From the NCBI GenBank assembly GCA_050633465.1, contig JBOEGO010000004.1:124001-188000 (forward strand): DNA of 64,000 bases, written 5' to 3'. Shown one piece after another: positions 35,281 through 43,185 of the stretch. Made by a program: the position numbers and the translations under genes. The DNA is from UBA3069 sp050633465. Its GTDB lineage: Bacteria; Pseudomonadota; Alphaproteobacteria; Rhodobacterales; Rhodobacteraceae. The notes under the pieces were generated by a model. That model worked only from the letters and a program-made list of their open reading frames with translations. It was not told the DNA's origin and did no database searches. Numbering within the stretch: position 1 is the first letter of the stretch; every line of letters starts with the position of its first letter.

Positions 35281-35616
35281 GGTTCCTTTCAATTCAGTAT
35301 GGCGGTCGGGAGAGCATGACCAAAAGCAGGAGGGGCGCATTTCGGCAGCGGCCCACACCGATTTCAGTGGTTTGTCATGCGATCCCGGTGCCGCTCCGAG
35401 AGAGAGATCGGAAAGTTGGCGTTGGATCGTTTGATCGACTTTATGCTGTTGAGGTTACGCAATTGCATGGCGGGTGTCACCTGCCCGAAAGGTTAGAAAT
35501 CGCTTGTTTTGAATGGGTTGGTTAATGCAGGTAGCTACGCCCTGCGAGCGGGGCACTGGGCATTTGCGGTTTCAGGGGCTAGCCTGGCGAGGCAATTGCC
35601 ATGGAAAGGAAGGTTA
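35281..35616. other. 336-nt divergent intergenic region
   Basis: This lies between the start of the CtrA-like regulator (-) and the AhpD-like gene (+). I see no convincing gene and no strong hairpin. It must hold promoters for both genes. Confidence 0.5.
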
Positions 35617-36216
35617 ATGCCTCTGATTGAACCGCTGGACGAGGGCGCGCTGGAGCCGGAGCTGCGCGAGGCGTTCGGGTTTTTCCACACCACATTGGGC
35701 GGCATCCCGAATTCGATTCGCACCATGGCGCGCCGCCCTGAAATCGCGCGCGCCTATCTGGCGCTGAACATCGCGGTGATGGAGGATTACGGCGCGGTCA
35801 CCCCGGAATTCAAACGCCTGTTGGGCTATGCGGCGAGTTTCGCATCGGGGTGTTTATACTGTCAGGCGCATATGATTTTGGCGTCAGAACGGTTCAACGC
35901 CTCGGCCGAGCGATTGGAGGATGTGTTCAATTTCGAGGATTCCGTGCATTTTTCCGAGGCGGAAAAGGCGGCGCTGGGTTTTGCCCATGGCGCGGCGGCG
36001 GTGCCGAACGGGGTGGATGATGCGCTGGGGACGCGATTGCGCCAGCATTGGGATGATGATGCGGTGGTTGAAATCATGTCGGTCGTGGCGCTGTTTGGCT
36101 GGTTGAACCGCTGGAATGATTCCATGGGGACCGCATTAGAAGAGTTGCCCCTGTCGCGTGGCGAGCAGCGGTTGCGCGATGCCACGGGATGGGATGCGGG
36201 CAAACACCGGGGCTGA
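35617..36216 (+). CDS. Carboxymuconolactone decarboxylase / AhpD-like peroxidase-related protein
   Basis: This 199-residue all-helical protein has the AhpD-type motif CLYCQAH (CxxC plus His two residues on), the redox centre that reduces peroxides or peroxiredoxins. The N-terminal AFGFFHTTLGGIPNSIRTM segment is typical of peroxidase-related CMD proteins. GGAAAGGAAGG precedes the ATG at 35617. It could act in oxidative stress; the physiological substrate is unknown. Confidence 0.85.
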   Translation: MPLIEPLDEGALEPELREAFGFFHTTLGGIPNSIRTMARRPEIARAYLALNIAVMEDYGAVTPEFKRLLGYAASFASGCLYCQAHMILASERFNASAERLEDVFNFEDSVHFSEAEKAALGFAHGAAAVPNGVDDALGTRLRQHWDDDAVVEIMSVVALFGWLNRWNDSMGTALEELPLSRGEQRLRDATGWDAGKHRG

Positions 36217-36319
36217 GGTGCGGTTTTGTCTCGCGGGTTCGGGTTTAAGTGCTGTGCGGGCGTTTCAGGCGCGGTTCTGTGTTGGTTTGTGCTGTGTGGT
36301 TTGGGATTAGGAGAGCAGA

Positions 36320-36391
36320 ATGCGGTGGGTATTATTGTGCAGTTTCATGTTTTTAAGCGGCTGCGGGGTTCCATTTTTGCCGATTGTTTGA
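36320..36391 (+). CDS. Candidate 23-residue micro-lipoprotein
   Basis: This very short frame encodes MRWVLLCSFMFLSGC then GVPFLPIV. It has a start with Arg, a hydrophobic stretch and a lipobox LSGC (Cys15), leaving a mature lipopeptide of only nine residues. AGGAG lies 6 nt before the ATG (TTAGGAGAGCAGA). I recall similar tiny lipoproteins ending GCGxPFxPxx in Rhodobacteraceae, which supports it. The paired-hairpin element follows 13 nt after the stop and could serve as its terminator. Confidence 0.5.
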   Translation: MRWVLLCSFMFLSGCGVPFLPIV

Positions 36392-36404
36392 TGTGGTGAG
36401 GTGG

Positions 36405-36449
36405 CGAAATCCTTGAAGGATTTCGGTTCGCTTTCTTTTCAAGAAAGCG
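36405..36449. repeat. Paired 21-nt hairpin element, copy B
   Basis: The first palindrome has arms CGAAATCCTT (36405-36414) and AAGGATTTCG (36416-36425) around G. The spacer is GTT. The second has arms CGCTTTCTT (36429-36437) and AAGAAAGCG (36441-36449) around TTC. The size and spacing (21+3+21) match copy A at 17822-17866, though the arm sequences differ. Confidence 0.7.
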
Positions 36450-36687
36450 GCACAGGGCCGGAGAGCCAGCGCACAGGCGCACGGTTGCAAAAGATTATGA
36501 GCTGGCCGGAGTTTTCGGCTACGCGGTAGCCGCGCCTGTGAACCTCGGCCATGAACCGCTCCATCCCGGCAAAGCGTTCCACATCGCGGGCCTTGCGGCG
36601 GATCACGCCGCCTTGCATTACGGCTTTTGACGTAAAAAGGTCGTTCAGCCAGACATCGGGGGCGAGGGGCGAGTTTCGGTTTTGCAT
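36439..36687 (-). CDS. Small conserved-looking protein of unknown function
   Basis: This 82-residue soluble basic protein contains LAPDVWLNDLFTSKAVMQGGVIRRKARDVERF and ends with GQLIIFCNRAPVRW. I recall roseobacter proteins with this pattern, often mislabelled as phosphoribosylanthranilate isomerase; it is far too short for that enzyme. The stop codon lies in the second hairpin of repeat copy B. The ribosome site is weak. Confidence 0.6.
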   Translation of the reverse strand: MQNRNSPLAPDVWLNDLFTSKAVMQGGVIRRKARDVERFAGMERFMAEVHRRGYRVAENSGQLIIFCNRAPVRWLSGPVPLS

Positions 36688-36781
36688 GGCTGGATTTTGC
36701 AGGGTCTTGGTTAAGGATCGGTGAATTTCGGGCAGGACGCATGCGTGGTTTCAATGCCCGGTAGTCGTAGGTAAATACTGG

Positions 36782-37138
36782 CTATTGAACCGAAAATACC
36801 AACCAAAGTGCGCCAAGTAAAAATGAGAAAAGCGACAGCGCGAAGAATATCACGCCTATCGTCATAAAGCTGTTGGCCTTAGCAAAATCGGCATCTTCTC
36901 CTCTTAGCGCTCGATCGACGTGGCGAGTCGAGAAAAAACCGCAGCCCCACGTTACAGTGGCGAAAATTACGCCAAAAATGAAAACTAGCATTGTCATTGC
37001 AATGTCAGTCGGTGCGGCTATTGCTGACAAATTTGAAATTTGGCTGAGAACTGCGACAGCAGCGCCGCCATTTATAAGGATGGCAGACTTGATCGCTCCA
37101 GTCGCGTAGCTTTGCGAGATTTCTCTGTAATCAGCCAT
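36782..37138 (-). CDS. Membrane protein of unknown function
   Basis: This 118-residue protein begins MADYREISQSYATGAIKSAI and has three or four hydrophobic segments (about 17-40, 44-66, 90-117), with a short polar loop RALRGEDADFAKAN. No family function is recognised. It is notably AT-richer than its neighbours, which may indicate acquisition. It follows uvrB on the same strand with only a 4-nt gap. Confidence 0.7.
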   Translation of the reverse strand: MADYREISQSYATGAIKSAILINGGAAVAVLSQISNLSAIAAPTDIAMTMLVFIFGVIFATVTWGCGFFSTRHVDRALRGEDADFAKANSFMTIGVIFFALSLFSFLLGALWLVFSVQ

Positions 37139-37142
37139 TTGC

Positions 37143-39341
37143 TCACTTCCTGCCCCGTCGTTTTACCCCGCCCCGTTGCCCCGGTTTGCCTGCGGTAGAG
37201 CGGCCTGATTTGACGCGGGAGGACTCCACGGCCTGTTCTACGGCGGATTGTCGTGCCAGCGGGTCGTCGGATATGGCCAGATCGACCGCTTCCAGTCGCT
37301 TTACCTCGTCGCGCAGGCGGGCGGCCTCTTCGAATTCCAGATTTTCGGCGGCTTTGCGCATGTCGTTGCGCATACCGTCCAGCACGGCTTCGAGGTTGGC
37401 CCCGTGCAGGGGTTTGTCGATGGTGGCGGTGACGCGGTTCATATCAACGTCGCCTTTGTAGAGGCCGGCCAGAATGTCCTCGACGTTCTTTTTCACGGTC
37501 TGCGGCGTGATGCCGTGTTCGGTGTTATAGGCGATCTGTTTGGCGCGGCGGCGGTCGGTTTCGCCCATGGCCCGTTCCATTGATCCGGTGATGCGGTCGG
37601 CATACATGATCACGCGGCCTTCGGCGTTGCGGGCGGCGCGGCCGATGGTCTGCACAAGGGATGTTTCAGAGCGCAGGAAGCCCTCTTTATCCGCATCAAG
37701 GATGGCCACCAGCCCGCATTCGGGGATGTCCAGCCCCTCGCGCAGGAGGTTGATACCGATCAGCACATCAAACGCCCCCAGCCGCAAATCGCGCAGGATT
37801 TCAATACGTTCGATGGTGTCGATATCAGAGTGCATATAGCGCACCTTGATCCCCTGTTCGTGCAGGAATTCGGTCAGATCCTCGGCCATGCGTTTGGTCA
37901 GGGTGGTGACCAGCGTGCGGAAACCCTGCGCCGTGACAAGGCGGATTTCATCCATAACATCATCGACTTGGGTATCGACGGGGCGGATTTCGATCACCGG
38001 ATCCAGCAATCCGGTGGGGCGGATCACCTGTTCGGTGAACACGCCGCCGGTCTGTTCCATTTCCCATTTCGCGGGGGTGGCGGAGACGAACACCGATTGC
38101 GGGCGCATGGCGTCCCATTCTTCGAATTTCAGGGGGCGGTTGTCCATACAGGAGGGCAGGCGGAACCCGTGTTCCGACAGGGTGAATTTGCGGCGGTAAT
38201 CGCCCTTATACATGCCGCCGATCTGGGGCACGGAGACGTGGGATTCATCGGCGAACACAATGGCGTTGTCGGGGATGAATTCGAACAGGGTGGGGGGCGG
38301 TTCACCGGGCGCACGCCCCGTCAGATAGCGGGAATAGTTTTCGATGCCATTGCAGACGCCTGTGGCCTCTAACATCTCAAGATCGAAATTACACCGCTGT
38401 TCCAGCCGCTGCGCCTCTAGCAGCTTTCCCTCGGATGTGAATTGGTCAAGCCGTTGGCGCAGTTCCTTTTTTATGTGTTGGATCGCCTGCAACATGGTGG
38501 GTTTGGGCGTGACATAGTGTGAATTCGCATAGACGCGGATCTGGTCGAAGGTATTGGTTTTTTCGCCGGTCAGCGGGTCGAATTCGGTGATGGTTTCCAG
38601 TTCCTCGCCGAAAAAGGACAGCCGCCATGCGCGGTCTTCCAGGTGGGCGGGAAAGATTTCCAGACTGTCCCCGCGCACCCGGAACGACCCGCGTTGAAAC
38701 GCGGCATCGTTGCGTTTGTATTGCTGGGCCACCAGATCGGTGATGATCTGGCGTTGGTCATATTGCCCGCCGGTTTTCAGATCCTGCGTCATCGCGCCAT
38801 AGGTTTCGACGCTACCGATACCGTAAATGCACGATACCGAGGCGACGATGATCACATCATCGCGTTCCAGCAGGGCGCGGGTGGCAGCGTGGCGCATCCG
38901 GTCGATCTGTTCGTTAATTTGCGATTCTTTTTCGATGAAGGTGTCAGAGCGCGCGACGTAGGCTTCGGGTTGGTAATAATCGTAAAAGGAGACGAAATAT
39001 TCCACGGCATTGTCGGGAAAGAAGCCTTTGAATTCGCCATATAGCTGTGCGGCGAGGGTTTTGTTTGGCGCCAGAATGATGGCGGGGCGCTGGGTCTTTT
39101 CGATCACCTTGGCCATGGTGAATGTTTTGCCCGTGCCGGTCGCGCCCAGCAGAACCTGATCCTGTTCGCCTGCATCAATGCCCTGGGTCAGTTCGACGAT
39201 CGCGGTGGGTTGATCGCCTGCTGGTTCAAATTCTGTATGCAGAACAAAGGCTTTGCCGCCCTCTAGTTTGTTGCGGGTTTTTACATCCGGCGCGGGGGCG
39301 TGCAGCATCGGCATGGATTTGTCGGAATGGGCAAATGGCAT
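37143..39341 (-). CDS. uvrB: Excinuclease ABC subunit B
   Basis: This 732-residue DNA repair helicase has Walker A GATGTGKTFTMAK, the beta-hairpin FVSFYDYYQPEAYV that clamps damaged DNA, later helicase motifs (LLREGLDIPE, QTIGRAARN), and a C-terminal UVR domain around residues 630-665 that contacts UvrC. It acts in nucleotide excision repair. AAGGAG precedes the ATG at 39341. A candidate LexA-type site and a 26-nt palindrome lie 56-100 nt upstream. Confidence 0.97.
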   Translation of the reverse strand: MPFAHSDKSMPMLHAPAPDVKTRNKLEGGKAFVLHTEFEPAGDQPTAIVELTQGIDAGEQDQVLLGATGTGKTFTMAKVIEKTQRPAIILAPNKTLAAQLYGEFKGFFPDNAVEYFVSFYDYYQPEAYVARSDTFIEKESQINEQIDRMRHAATRALLERDDVIIVASVSCIYGIGSVETYGAMTQDLKTGGQYDQRQIITDLVAQQYKRNDAAFQRGSFRVRGDSLEIFPAHLEDRAWRLSFFGEELETITEFDPLTGEKTNTFDQIRVYANSHYVTPKPTMLQAIQHIKKELRQRLDQFTSEGKLLEAQRLEQRCNFDLEMLEATGVCNGIENYSRYLTGRAPGEPPPTLFEFIPDNAIVFADESHVSVPQIGGMYKGDYRRKFTLSEHGFRLPSCMDNRPLKFEEWDAMRPQSVFVSATPAKWEMEQTGGVFTEQVIRPTGLLDPVIEIRPVDTQVDDVMDEIRLVTAQGFRTLVTTLTKRMAEDLTEFLHEQGIKVRYMHSDIDTIERIEILRDLRLGAFDVLIGINLLREGLDIPECGLVAILDADKEGFLRSETSLVQTIGRAARNAEGRVIMYADRITGSMERAMGETDRRRAKQIAYNTEHGITPQTVKKNVEDILAGLYKGDVDMNRVTATIDKPLHGANLEAVLDGMRNDMRKAAENLEFEEAARLRDEVKRLEAVDLAISDDPLARQSAVEQAVESSRVKSGRSTAGKPGQRGGVKRRGRK

Positions 39342-39396
39342 TGGGCGGACTCCTTAGTGCCCCAATGTGGCATGTCGGCGGGCCAGTGCAAGGGGG

Positions 39397-39441
39397 GCTG
39401 CTGACAGCGGGCTGTCAGCAGCGGCTGTTCGGCGGCTATTC
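39397..39441. promoter_or_regulatory. Palindrome and possible LexA site upstream of uvrB
   Basis: GCTGCTGACAGC (39397-39408) and GCTGTCAGCAGC (39411-39422) form a perfect 12-bp inverted repeat around GG. Next to it GTTC-N7-ATTC (39427-39441) differs by one base from the alphaproteobacterial SOS box GTTC-N7-GTTC. Both lie within 100 nt upstream of uvrB, an SOS gene in many bacteria. Confidence 0.4.
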
Positions 39442-39721
39442 GGCGGCAAAGAAAAAGGTGACGTAGGGTAAGAAAATGCTTGATGCAACCATGGGGTGTG
39501 GTTTAGCGTGGTTAATGCAAGCAGCAGTTTTGATTGCCGGGCCGGCGCGATTTCCACCCCTCGCTCCCCGCGCGCGCCCGGCGGTCAAGGCTTGTATCCC
39601 CCGAGCAAGGCTTGTGACCCCAAGAAACGGGCGGCAAGATTCAATCAAGCATAACGCGGATTGAGGTCTTGCCGCCCGCGTCGTTTTGCCGGATAAACAC
39701 CCTGTCACAAAGGAGAATGCC
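39442..39721 (+). promoter_or_regulatory. Leader of the NDUFS4-like gene with direct repeat and hairpin
   Basis: No gene is seen. CAAGGCTTGT occurs twice with a 20-nt period (39586-39595, 39606-39615). A strong hairpin follows: CGGGCGGCAAGA (39628-39639) pairs with TCTTGCCGCCCG (39667-39678), extended by TCAATC/GATTGA. It ends 43 nt before the start codon, so the mRNA leader is probably structured. Confidence 0.5.
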
Positions 39722-40033
39722 ATGCCTGCGCGTATCTACAGACCTGCAAGAACTGCGATGTCTTCGGGCACTGCGAAAAGCAAACGCTGGGTGCTGGATT
39801 TTCCGCAGGACAATGCCCGCGAAATCGACCCGCTGATGGGGTGGACATCGTCCAGTGACACACAGGCACAGGTGCGTCTGACATTCGACACCAAAGAGGC
39901 CGCGGTGGATTACGCCCGTGAACATGGCATCGACGCGGTTGTGACCGAACCCAAACCGCGCAAGGTCAACGTGCGCCCCGGCGGCTATGGTGAAAACTTT
40001 GCCACCAACCGTCGCGGCGTCTGGACCCACTGA
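39722..40033 (+). CDS. NDUFS4-type complex I accessory subunit (ETC complex I subunit)
   Basis: This 103-residue protein matches the 18-kDa NDUFS4 family shared by mitochondria and alphaproteobacteria: MPARIYRPARTAMSSG, then KSKRWVLDFP, PLMGWTSSSDTQAQVRLTF, and a tail ending NFATNRRGVWTH. It associates with NADH dehydrogenase complex I on the cytoplasmic side. AAAGGAGAATGCC precedes the ATG at 39722. The nuo operon is not in the window. Confidence 0.92.
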   Translation: MPARIYRPARTAMSSGTAKSKRWVLDFPQDNAREIDPLMGWTSSSDTQAQVRLTFDTKEAAVDYAREHGIDAVVTEPKPRKVNVRPGGYGENFATNRRGVWTH

Positions 40034-40567
40034 TCCCTGTAAGTCGGGGCAAAGTTGTTTCGAATTCGGGCAGTGACTCTGGTTTGAAATTGCTTTTTTG
40101 TGTAGGGGCCGCAGTTGTTAGGGGTGTCTTACGCGCCAGAATGTTGATGCCGCGACGCGCTTTGCCCTGTCGCGTTTCAAAAATGAAGTATCCGCCAAAA
40201 CCCTTCCGCCAAAACCCTGTCGGCGGCCAGTTGATGACCTTCACATCACCAATCGGGAAAAGTTCGGATGCAGATGCATTGCTGCTCTACCTGCTTCCCC
40301 AATTCACCTCGCAGGTGCTGAGATCAGATAAGATGGTTGCCCTACACGACGCTTCGCGTTGAGAGGCCATGAGCAAGGGGTTTTGACATTGCGAGGTGAT
40401 GGGCAAACATCCCAACAAGGTTGGATTTTGGCGGCTCGGGAAGGACTTGCCCCCCCAACCCCGGACTTGGAAAGGTCACTGTTCTACACCCCCGATCGCC
40501 TGAAAATGAAGTGGTTTGGATTGTGTTTTTCGTCACTATACAATTGCGATGCAATTGGCGCACCGCG
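40034..40567. other. 534-nt spacer before tRNA-Arg with a possible gene scrap
   Basis: No intact gene. On the - strand near 40130-40260 a short stretch reads like protein (KVINWPPTGFWRKGFGGYF) but is bounded by stops and frames without features, so it may be a relic. No other structure is seen. Confidence 0.4.
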
Positions 40568-40641
40568 CGGCCCCTGAAGGATTCGAACCCTCGGCCGTCC
40601 GCTTAGAAGGCGGATGCTCTATCCAGCTGAGCTAAGGGGCC
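40568..40641 (-). tRNA. tRNA-Arg (anticodon TCT)
   Basis: The - strand folds as a complete cloverleaf. The acceptor is GGCCCCT/AGGGGCC with discriminator G, followed by a D arm TAGCTCAGCTGGATAGAGC. The anticodon stem-loop TCCGC-CTTCTAA-GCGGA gives anticodon TCT (reads AGA). The T arm is GAGGGTTCGAATCC. CCA is not encoded. It stands alone. Confidence 0.95.
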
Positions 40642-41310
40642 TGCGGCGCGCCCCGACCTTTAACCGATTGGCGGCGAATGCACAATCGGGCAGAACGAAG
40701 TTATCACACTGCTTTCTGCCATAAATTGTGGGGCGAAAGTGGTGAATATTTTCTTTGTCAAAAAGTAACCGACCGCCCATATCGGCACGATGCCCCACCG
40801 CCGATGGTGAAAGGGGGATAGGGTAGGGGGAAAGTCCACGCTTGGCGAAGGGCGGCTTTGCGCAGGGAGGGGGCTTTGCAAAGCCGTAGACTGACAGGCA
40901 GACCAAGGGCGCGAACGGGCGAGGCTATGTAAAAGCTCCAACAGCCTGCCAATTTGGGCGGGCGAACGGAGATACCTACTCTCTCACGTCATGCCGAGTG
41001 GCTCTTTGGGCGAACTGCAAGAACAGACACGACACCAGAGAACACACCGATGTGTTTTCACACAGCCTCGGCCCTGTGCCGACATCGGGTCGGCTGCGAA
41101 ATGCCGCCGCATCTCACTTTTGCCGCCATTCGTTGCGAAATCGATGCCAGAACCGGGCGTAGGTAAGCAGCGTGGACTTTTCCGGCACGTTCGTCCTTCA
41201 AGCCGATTGCGTCACGTCTCAGCCACTTGTTTTCGGCCGCGACGCCCGTATACGCCAATCAGATCGAAAAAACTGGTCAGTAAAACAGATACAGGTAATA
41301 CTGGTATCCA
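40642..41310. other. Long non-coding spacer between tRNA-Arg and the three-gene cassette
   Basis: About 670 nt with only short, featureless frames on both strands. I see no terminator, repeat or gene I can defend. It may be decayed accessory DNA. Confidence 0.4.
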
Positions 41311-41335
41311 ATGCGTGACGTAAGGGGAACGTCGT

Positions 41336-41355
41336 TTGCGTTGCGTTGCGTTGCG
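41336..41355 (+). repeat. (TTGCG)4 pentanucleotide repeat
   Basis: Four perfect tandem copies of TTGCG lie just upstream of the most likely start (41383) of the first cassette gene and inside its frame if the upstream ATG at 41311 is used. Repeat-number change would alter the frame or the spacing. Confidence 0.6.
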
Positions 41356-41382
41356 TGTCTTTTCTTGTGTGCGGTGTCGACA

Positions 41383-41724
41383 ATGGCCCTGGTGATTTCA
41401 GACCAACAGTTTCGCGACTTCGACGAACGCGCCCGCGAGGTGCTATTTGCCGAAATCGACGACGAGCTTGCGGCCTGTTGGCCCGAAATGCCTGAAGACC
41501 ATCGCCGCGCGCGGCTGGCCGTTTGCCGAGAAGATTGTCGCAGCTTTGGTTTCGAAGGGGATTACGCGATCTGGTGCTATTGCCTGCTGTGTTTCCAGAG
41601 CGACACGCGCTGGGCTTTGGATGCAGGATTCCGCGAGGAACACCGCCGTTATCTGGCCGCCTATGATGACGTCGACCAGTTGCCCATCGACCTGTGGGAG
41701 GTGGTCGAGCAGTGTGGGGGATAA
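41383..41724 (+). CDS. Unrecognised acidic protein, first gene of a three-gene cassette
   Basis: This 113-residue protein (from ATG 41383; an upstream ATG at 41311 would add 24) begins MALVISDQQFRDFDERAREV. It is rich in Asp, Glu, Trp and Cys (CREDCRSFGF, WCYCLLCF) and ends PIDLWEVVEQCGG. The pattern resembles small helical proteins that I recall beside polymorphic-toxin or type VI effector genes, but this is an impression, not a match. The next gene starts inside its 3' end. The ribosome site is weak. Confidence 0.55.
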   Translation: MALVISDQQFRDFDERAREVLFAEIDDELAACWPEMPEDHRRARLAVCREDCRSFGFEGDYAIWCYCLLCFQSDTRWALDAGFREEHRRYLAAYDDVDQLPIDLWEVVEQCGG

Positions 41725-42146
41725 TCGGCAAGATTCTTATCAAGGGCAGCAAGGCGGCATGGCGGCAGGCAGACAAGATTTTTCGCCGCAAACCCAAAAT
41801 TCCCGACAGCGCCAAGCCCGGCAAGGGCGGAACCGGAAATAAAGGCGGAAAGGGCGCGCGGCGGACCTGCGACCCGAAGAACCCATATTGCGGGCAGTCT
41901 CGCGACAAGTTGGAGAAATCTCGTAACAGCTACGAGAAATTGCGCGACGAGCACAAGCAAAAGCTGGCACAATGGAAGCGCGACCCCCTATCCATGGACA
42001 ATAAAGGCACCTATCGAAACGCTCCGACCCCCGATGCGCGACAGAAGATATTTGAAGGAAGAGCACGGGCTCTGGAAAAGCAGATCGCGAAACATGAAAG
42101 TGAATTGCGCAAGATCAACGAGGCGCTCGAGGTATTGGGGAACTGA
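41712..42146 (+). CDS. Basic, coiled-coil protein of unknown function, possible toxin-like cassette gene
   Basis: From GTG 41712 (preceded by GGAGGT), this 144-residue protein has a short hydrophobic amphipathic start (WGIIGKILIKGSKAAW). A very basic Gly/Lys-rich middle (KPGKGGTGNKGGKGARR) with a CDPKNPYC pair follows, then a long charged coiled coil (about 75-144). It overlaps the first gene by 13 nt. The build resembles the C-terminal part of a secreted or toxin-type protein, but no catalytic motif is recognised. Confidence 0.55.
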   Translation: MWGIIGKILIKGSKAAWRQADKIFRRKPKIPDSAKPGKGGTGNKGGKGARRTCDPKNPYCGQSRDKLEKSRNSYEKLRDEHKQKLAQWKRDPLSMDNKGTYRNAPTPDARQKIFEGRARALEKQIAKHESELRKINEALEVLGN

Positions 42147-42148
42147 AG

Positions 42149-42454
42149 ATGCAGACGGAACGGATCAACCTTCTAACGCTGGCAGTGCTGCTGCAGCGCA
42201 TGGTCGAAGACTATAAACAGCGCGGACTGCATGACGTGGACCTGGCGGAGCACGATGCCTATCTCGCCTTGCCCACGGATGAGATGTTCGCGGTCTATGA
42301 GGAGCCGGGGCAGCCTTTGCCAGTCGGCTCGCTCGAGGATGACCTTGAAGGGCTTGTCGAACTCATGCGTTCTGACGCCCGCCCTGCCACCGCAGTGGAT
42401 TTCGAGCGCATGGGCAACCTCCTGCGCGCCGTGTCAGACGCCATGTCGCGCTGA
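42149..42454 (+). CDS. Small acidic protein, third cassette gene (possible partner of the basic protein)
   Basis: This 101-residue, strongly acidic helical protein (LHDVDLAEHDAYLALPTDEM, EDDLEGLVELMRSD) starts 2 nt after the preceding stop, so translation is likely coupled. An acidic partner directly after a basic protein is the arrangement seen in effector-immunity or chaperone pairs. That is inference from charge and order only. Confidence 0.55.
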   Translation: MQTERINLLTLAVLLQRMVEDYKQRGLHDVDLAEHDAYLALPTDEMFAVYEEPGQPLPVGSLEDDLEGLVELMRSDARPATAVDFERMGNLLRAVSDAMSR

Positions 42455-43185
42455 CCTTCGGGCATCGATGCCGTTAGGGTAGCGCTGCTCTCGCACCTGC
42501 GTCGAACGACGGATTCCCGCTCGATCCTCAGAAATCCAATGTCACCCTCGGGCTGGAAGCAGTTACTGGGGTGTTCCGGGCAATTGGCCCTGGATCACAA
42601 GTCGGAGCCTTTTGGCCGAACTTTCCTGCCTGACCGAACGGGCGAAACAGGTGTGATGATCCACGGCAGATGGTGAAAGGGGTGTTTAATGGGTGTTTAA
42701 ACCCCGTCTTGGACAGCGCGTTTTAAACACTTTTGGGGGACGTCGAGGTCCGTTGCAGACCGCCGCCAGCCGGAGCTGCGTCCCGGTTCAGGACGCGGGT
42801 CGGGACAGTCGGGGCGTGTTGTAATGACGGGAAAAGGCCCATAAACGCGGCCTCTAGCCACGGATCAGCAAAACCGCTCTGCTGAAAACATCTCTGTCAA
42901 ACTCTGAAAAAACCGTGTCACGCTACAAGCAGCCGCAATAGTAGCCGATTTTGCCCAAATCCCAAAGCGCGAACCGGTTTCGGGTGGTTCTGATTCAATA
43001 ATTGGATGAATTTTTCATGTCATCCACAAGAACTTGGGGTTATCCACAATTTATTGCTTTACAGCCCCGCCAACTGCCCGCACCATATCTAGTAAGGGCG
43101 CATGGGATGAACCCAGCCCCTAGAGCAGACAGCTAGCAATAGCGGTGCCCCGCGCCGCCACGCTACAGTGTATAAGAGGTGACGC
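42455..43185. other. 731-nt intergenic region with short repeats and two DnaA-type boxes
   Basis: No gene is convincing. Tandem GGGTGTTTAAT/GGGTGTTTAAA (42680-42701) is followed by the inverted TTTAAACAC (42722-42730). Further on, TCATCCACA (43019-43027) and an exact TTATCCACA (43040-43048) precede an AT-rich patch. A TATAAG at 43171 may be the -10 of the next gene. Confidence 0.5.

Noticed and set aside
36353..36754. A longer - strand frame overlapping the 82-residue protein
   Set aside because: It lies in a different frame with Arg/Pro-rich composition and no features, whereas the shorter frame has a sensible protein sequence.
40568..41382. Genomic island integrated at tRNA-Arg
   Set aside because: The 3' end of the tRNA points left, away from the cassette. 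No integrase and no repeat of the tRNA end was found.
43019..43048. Chromosomal replication origin
   Set aside because: Only two DnaA boxes are present, and no dnaA, parAB or gidAB genes are nearby. hemE, which flanks the origin in Caulobacter, is 34 kb away in a different context here.
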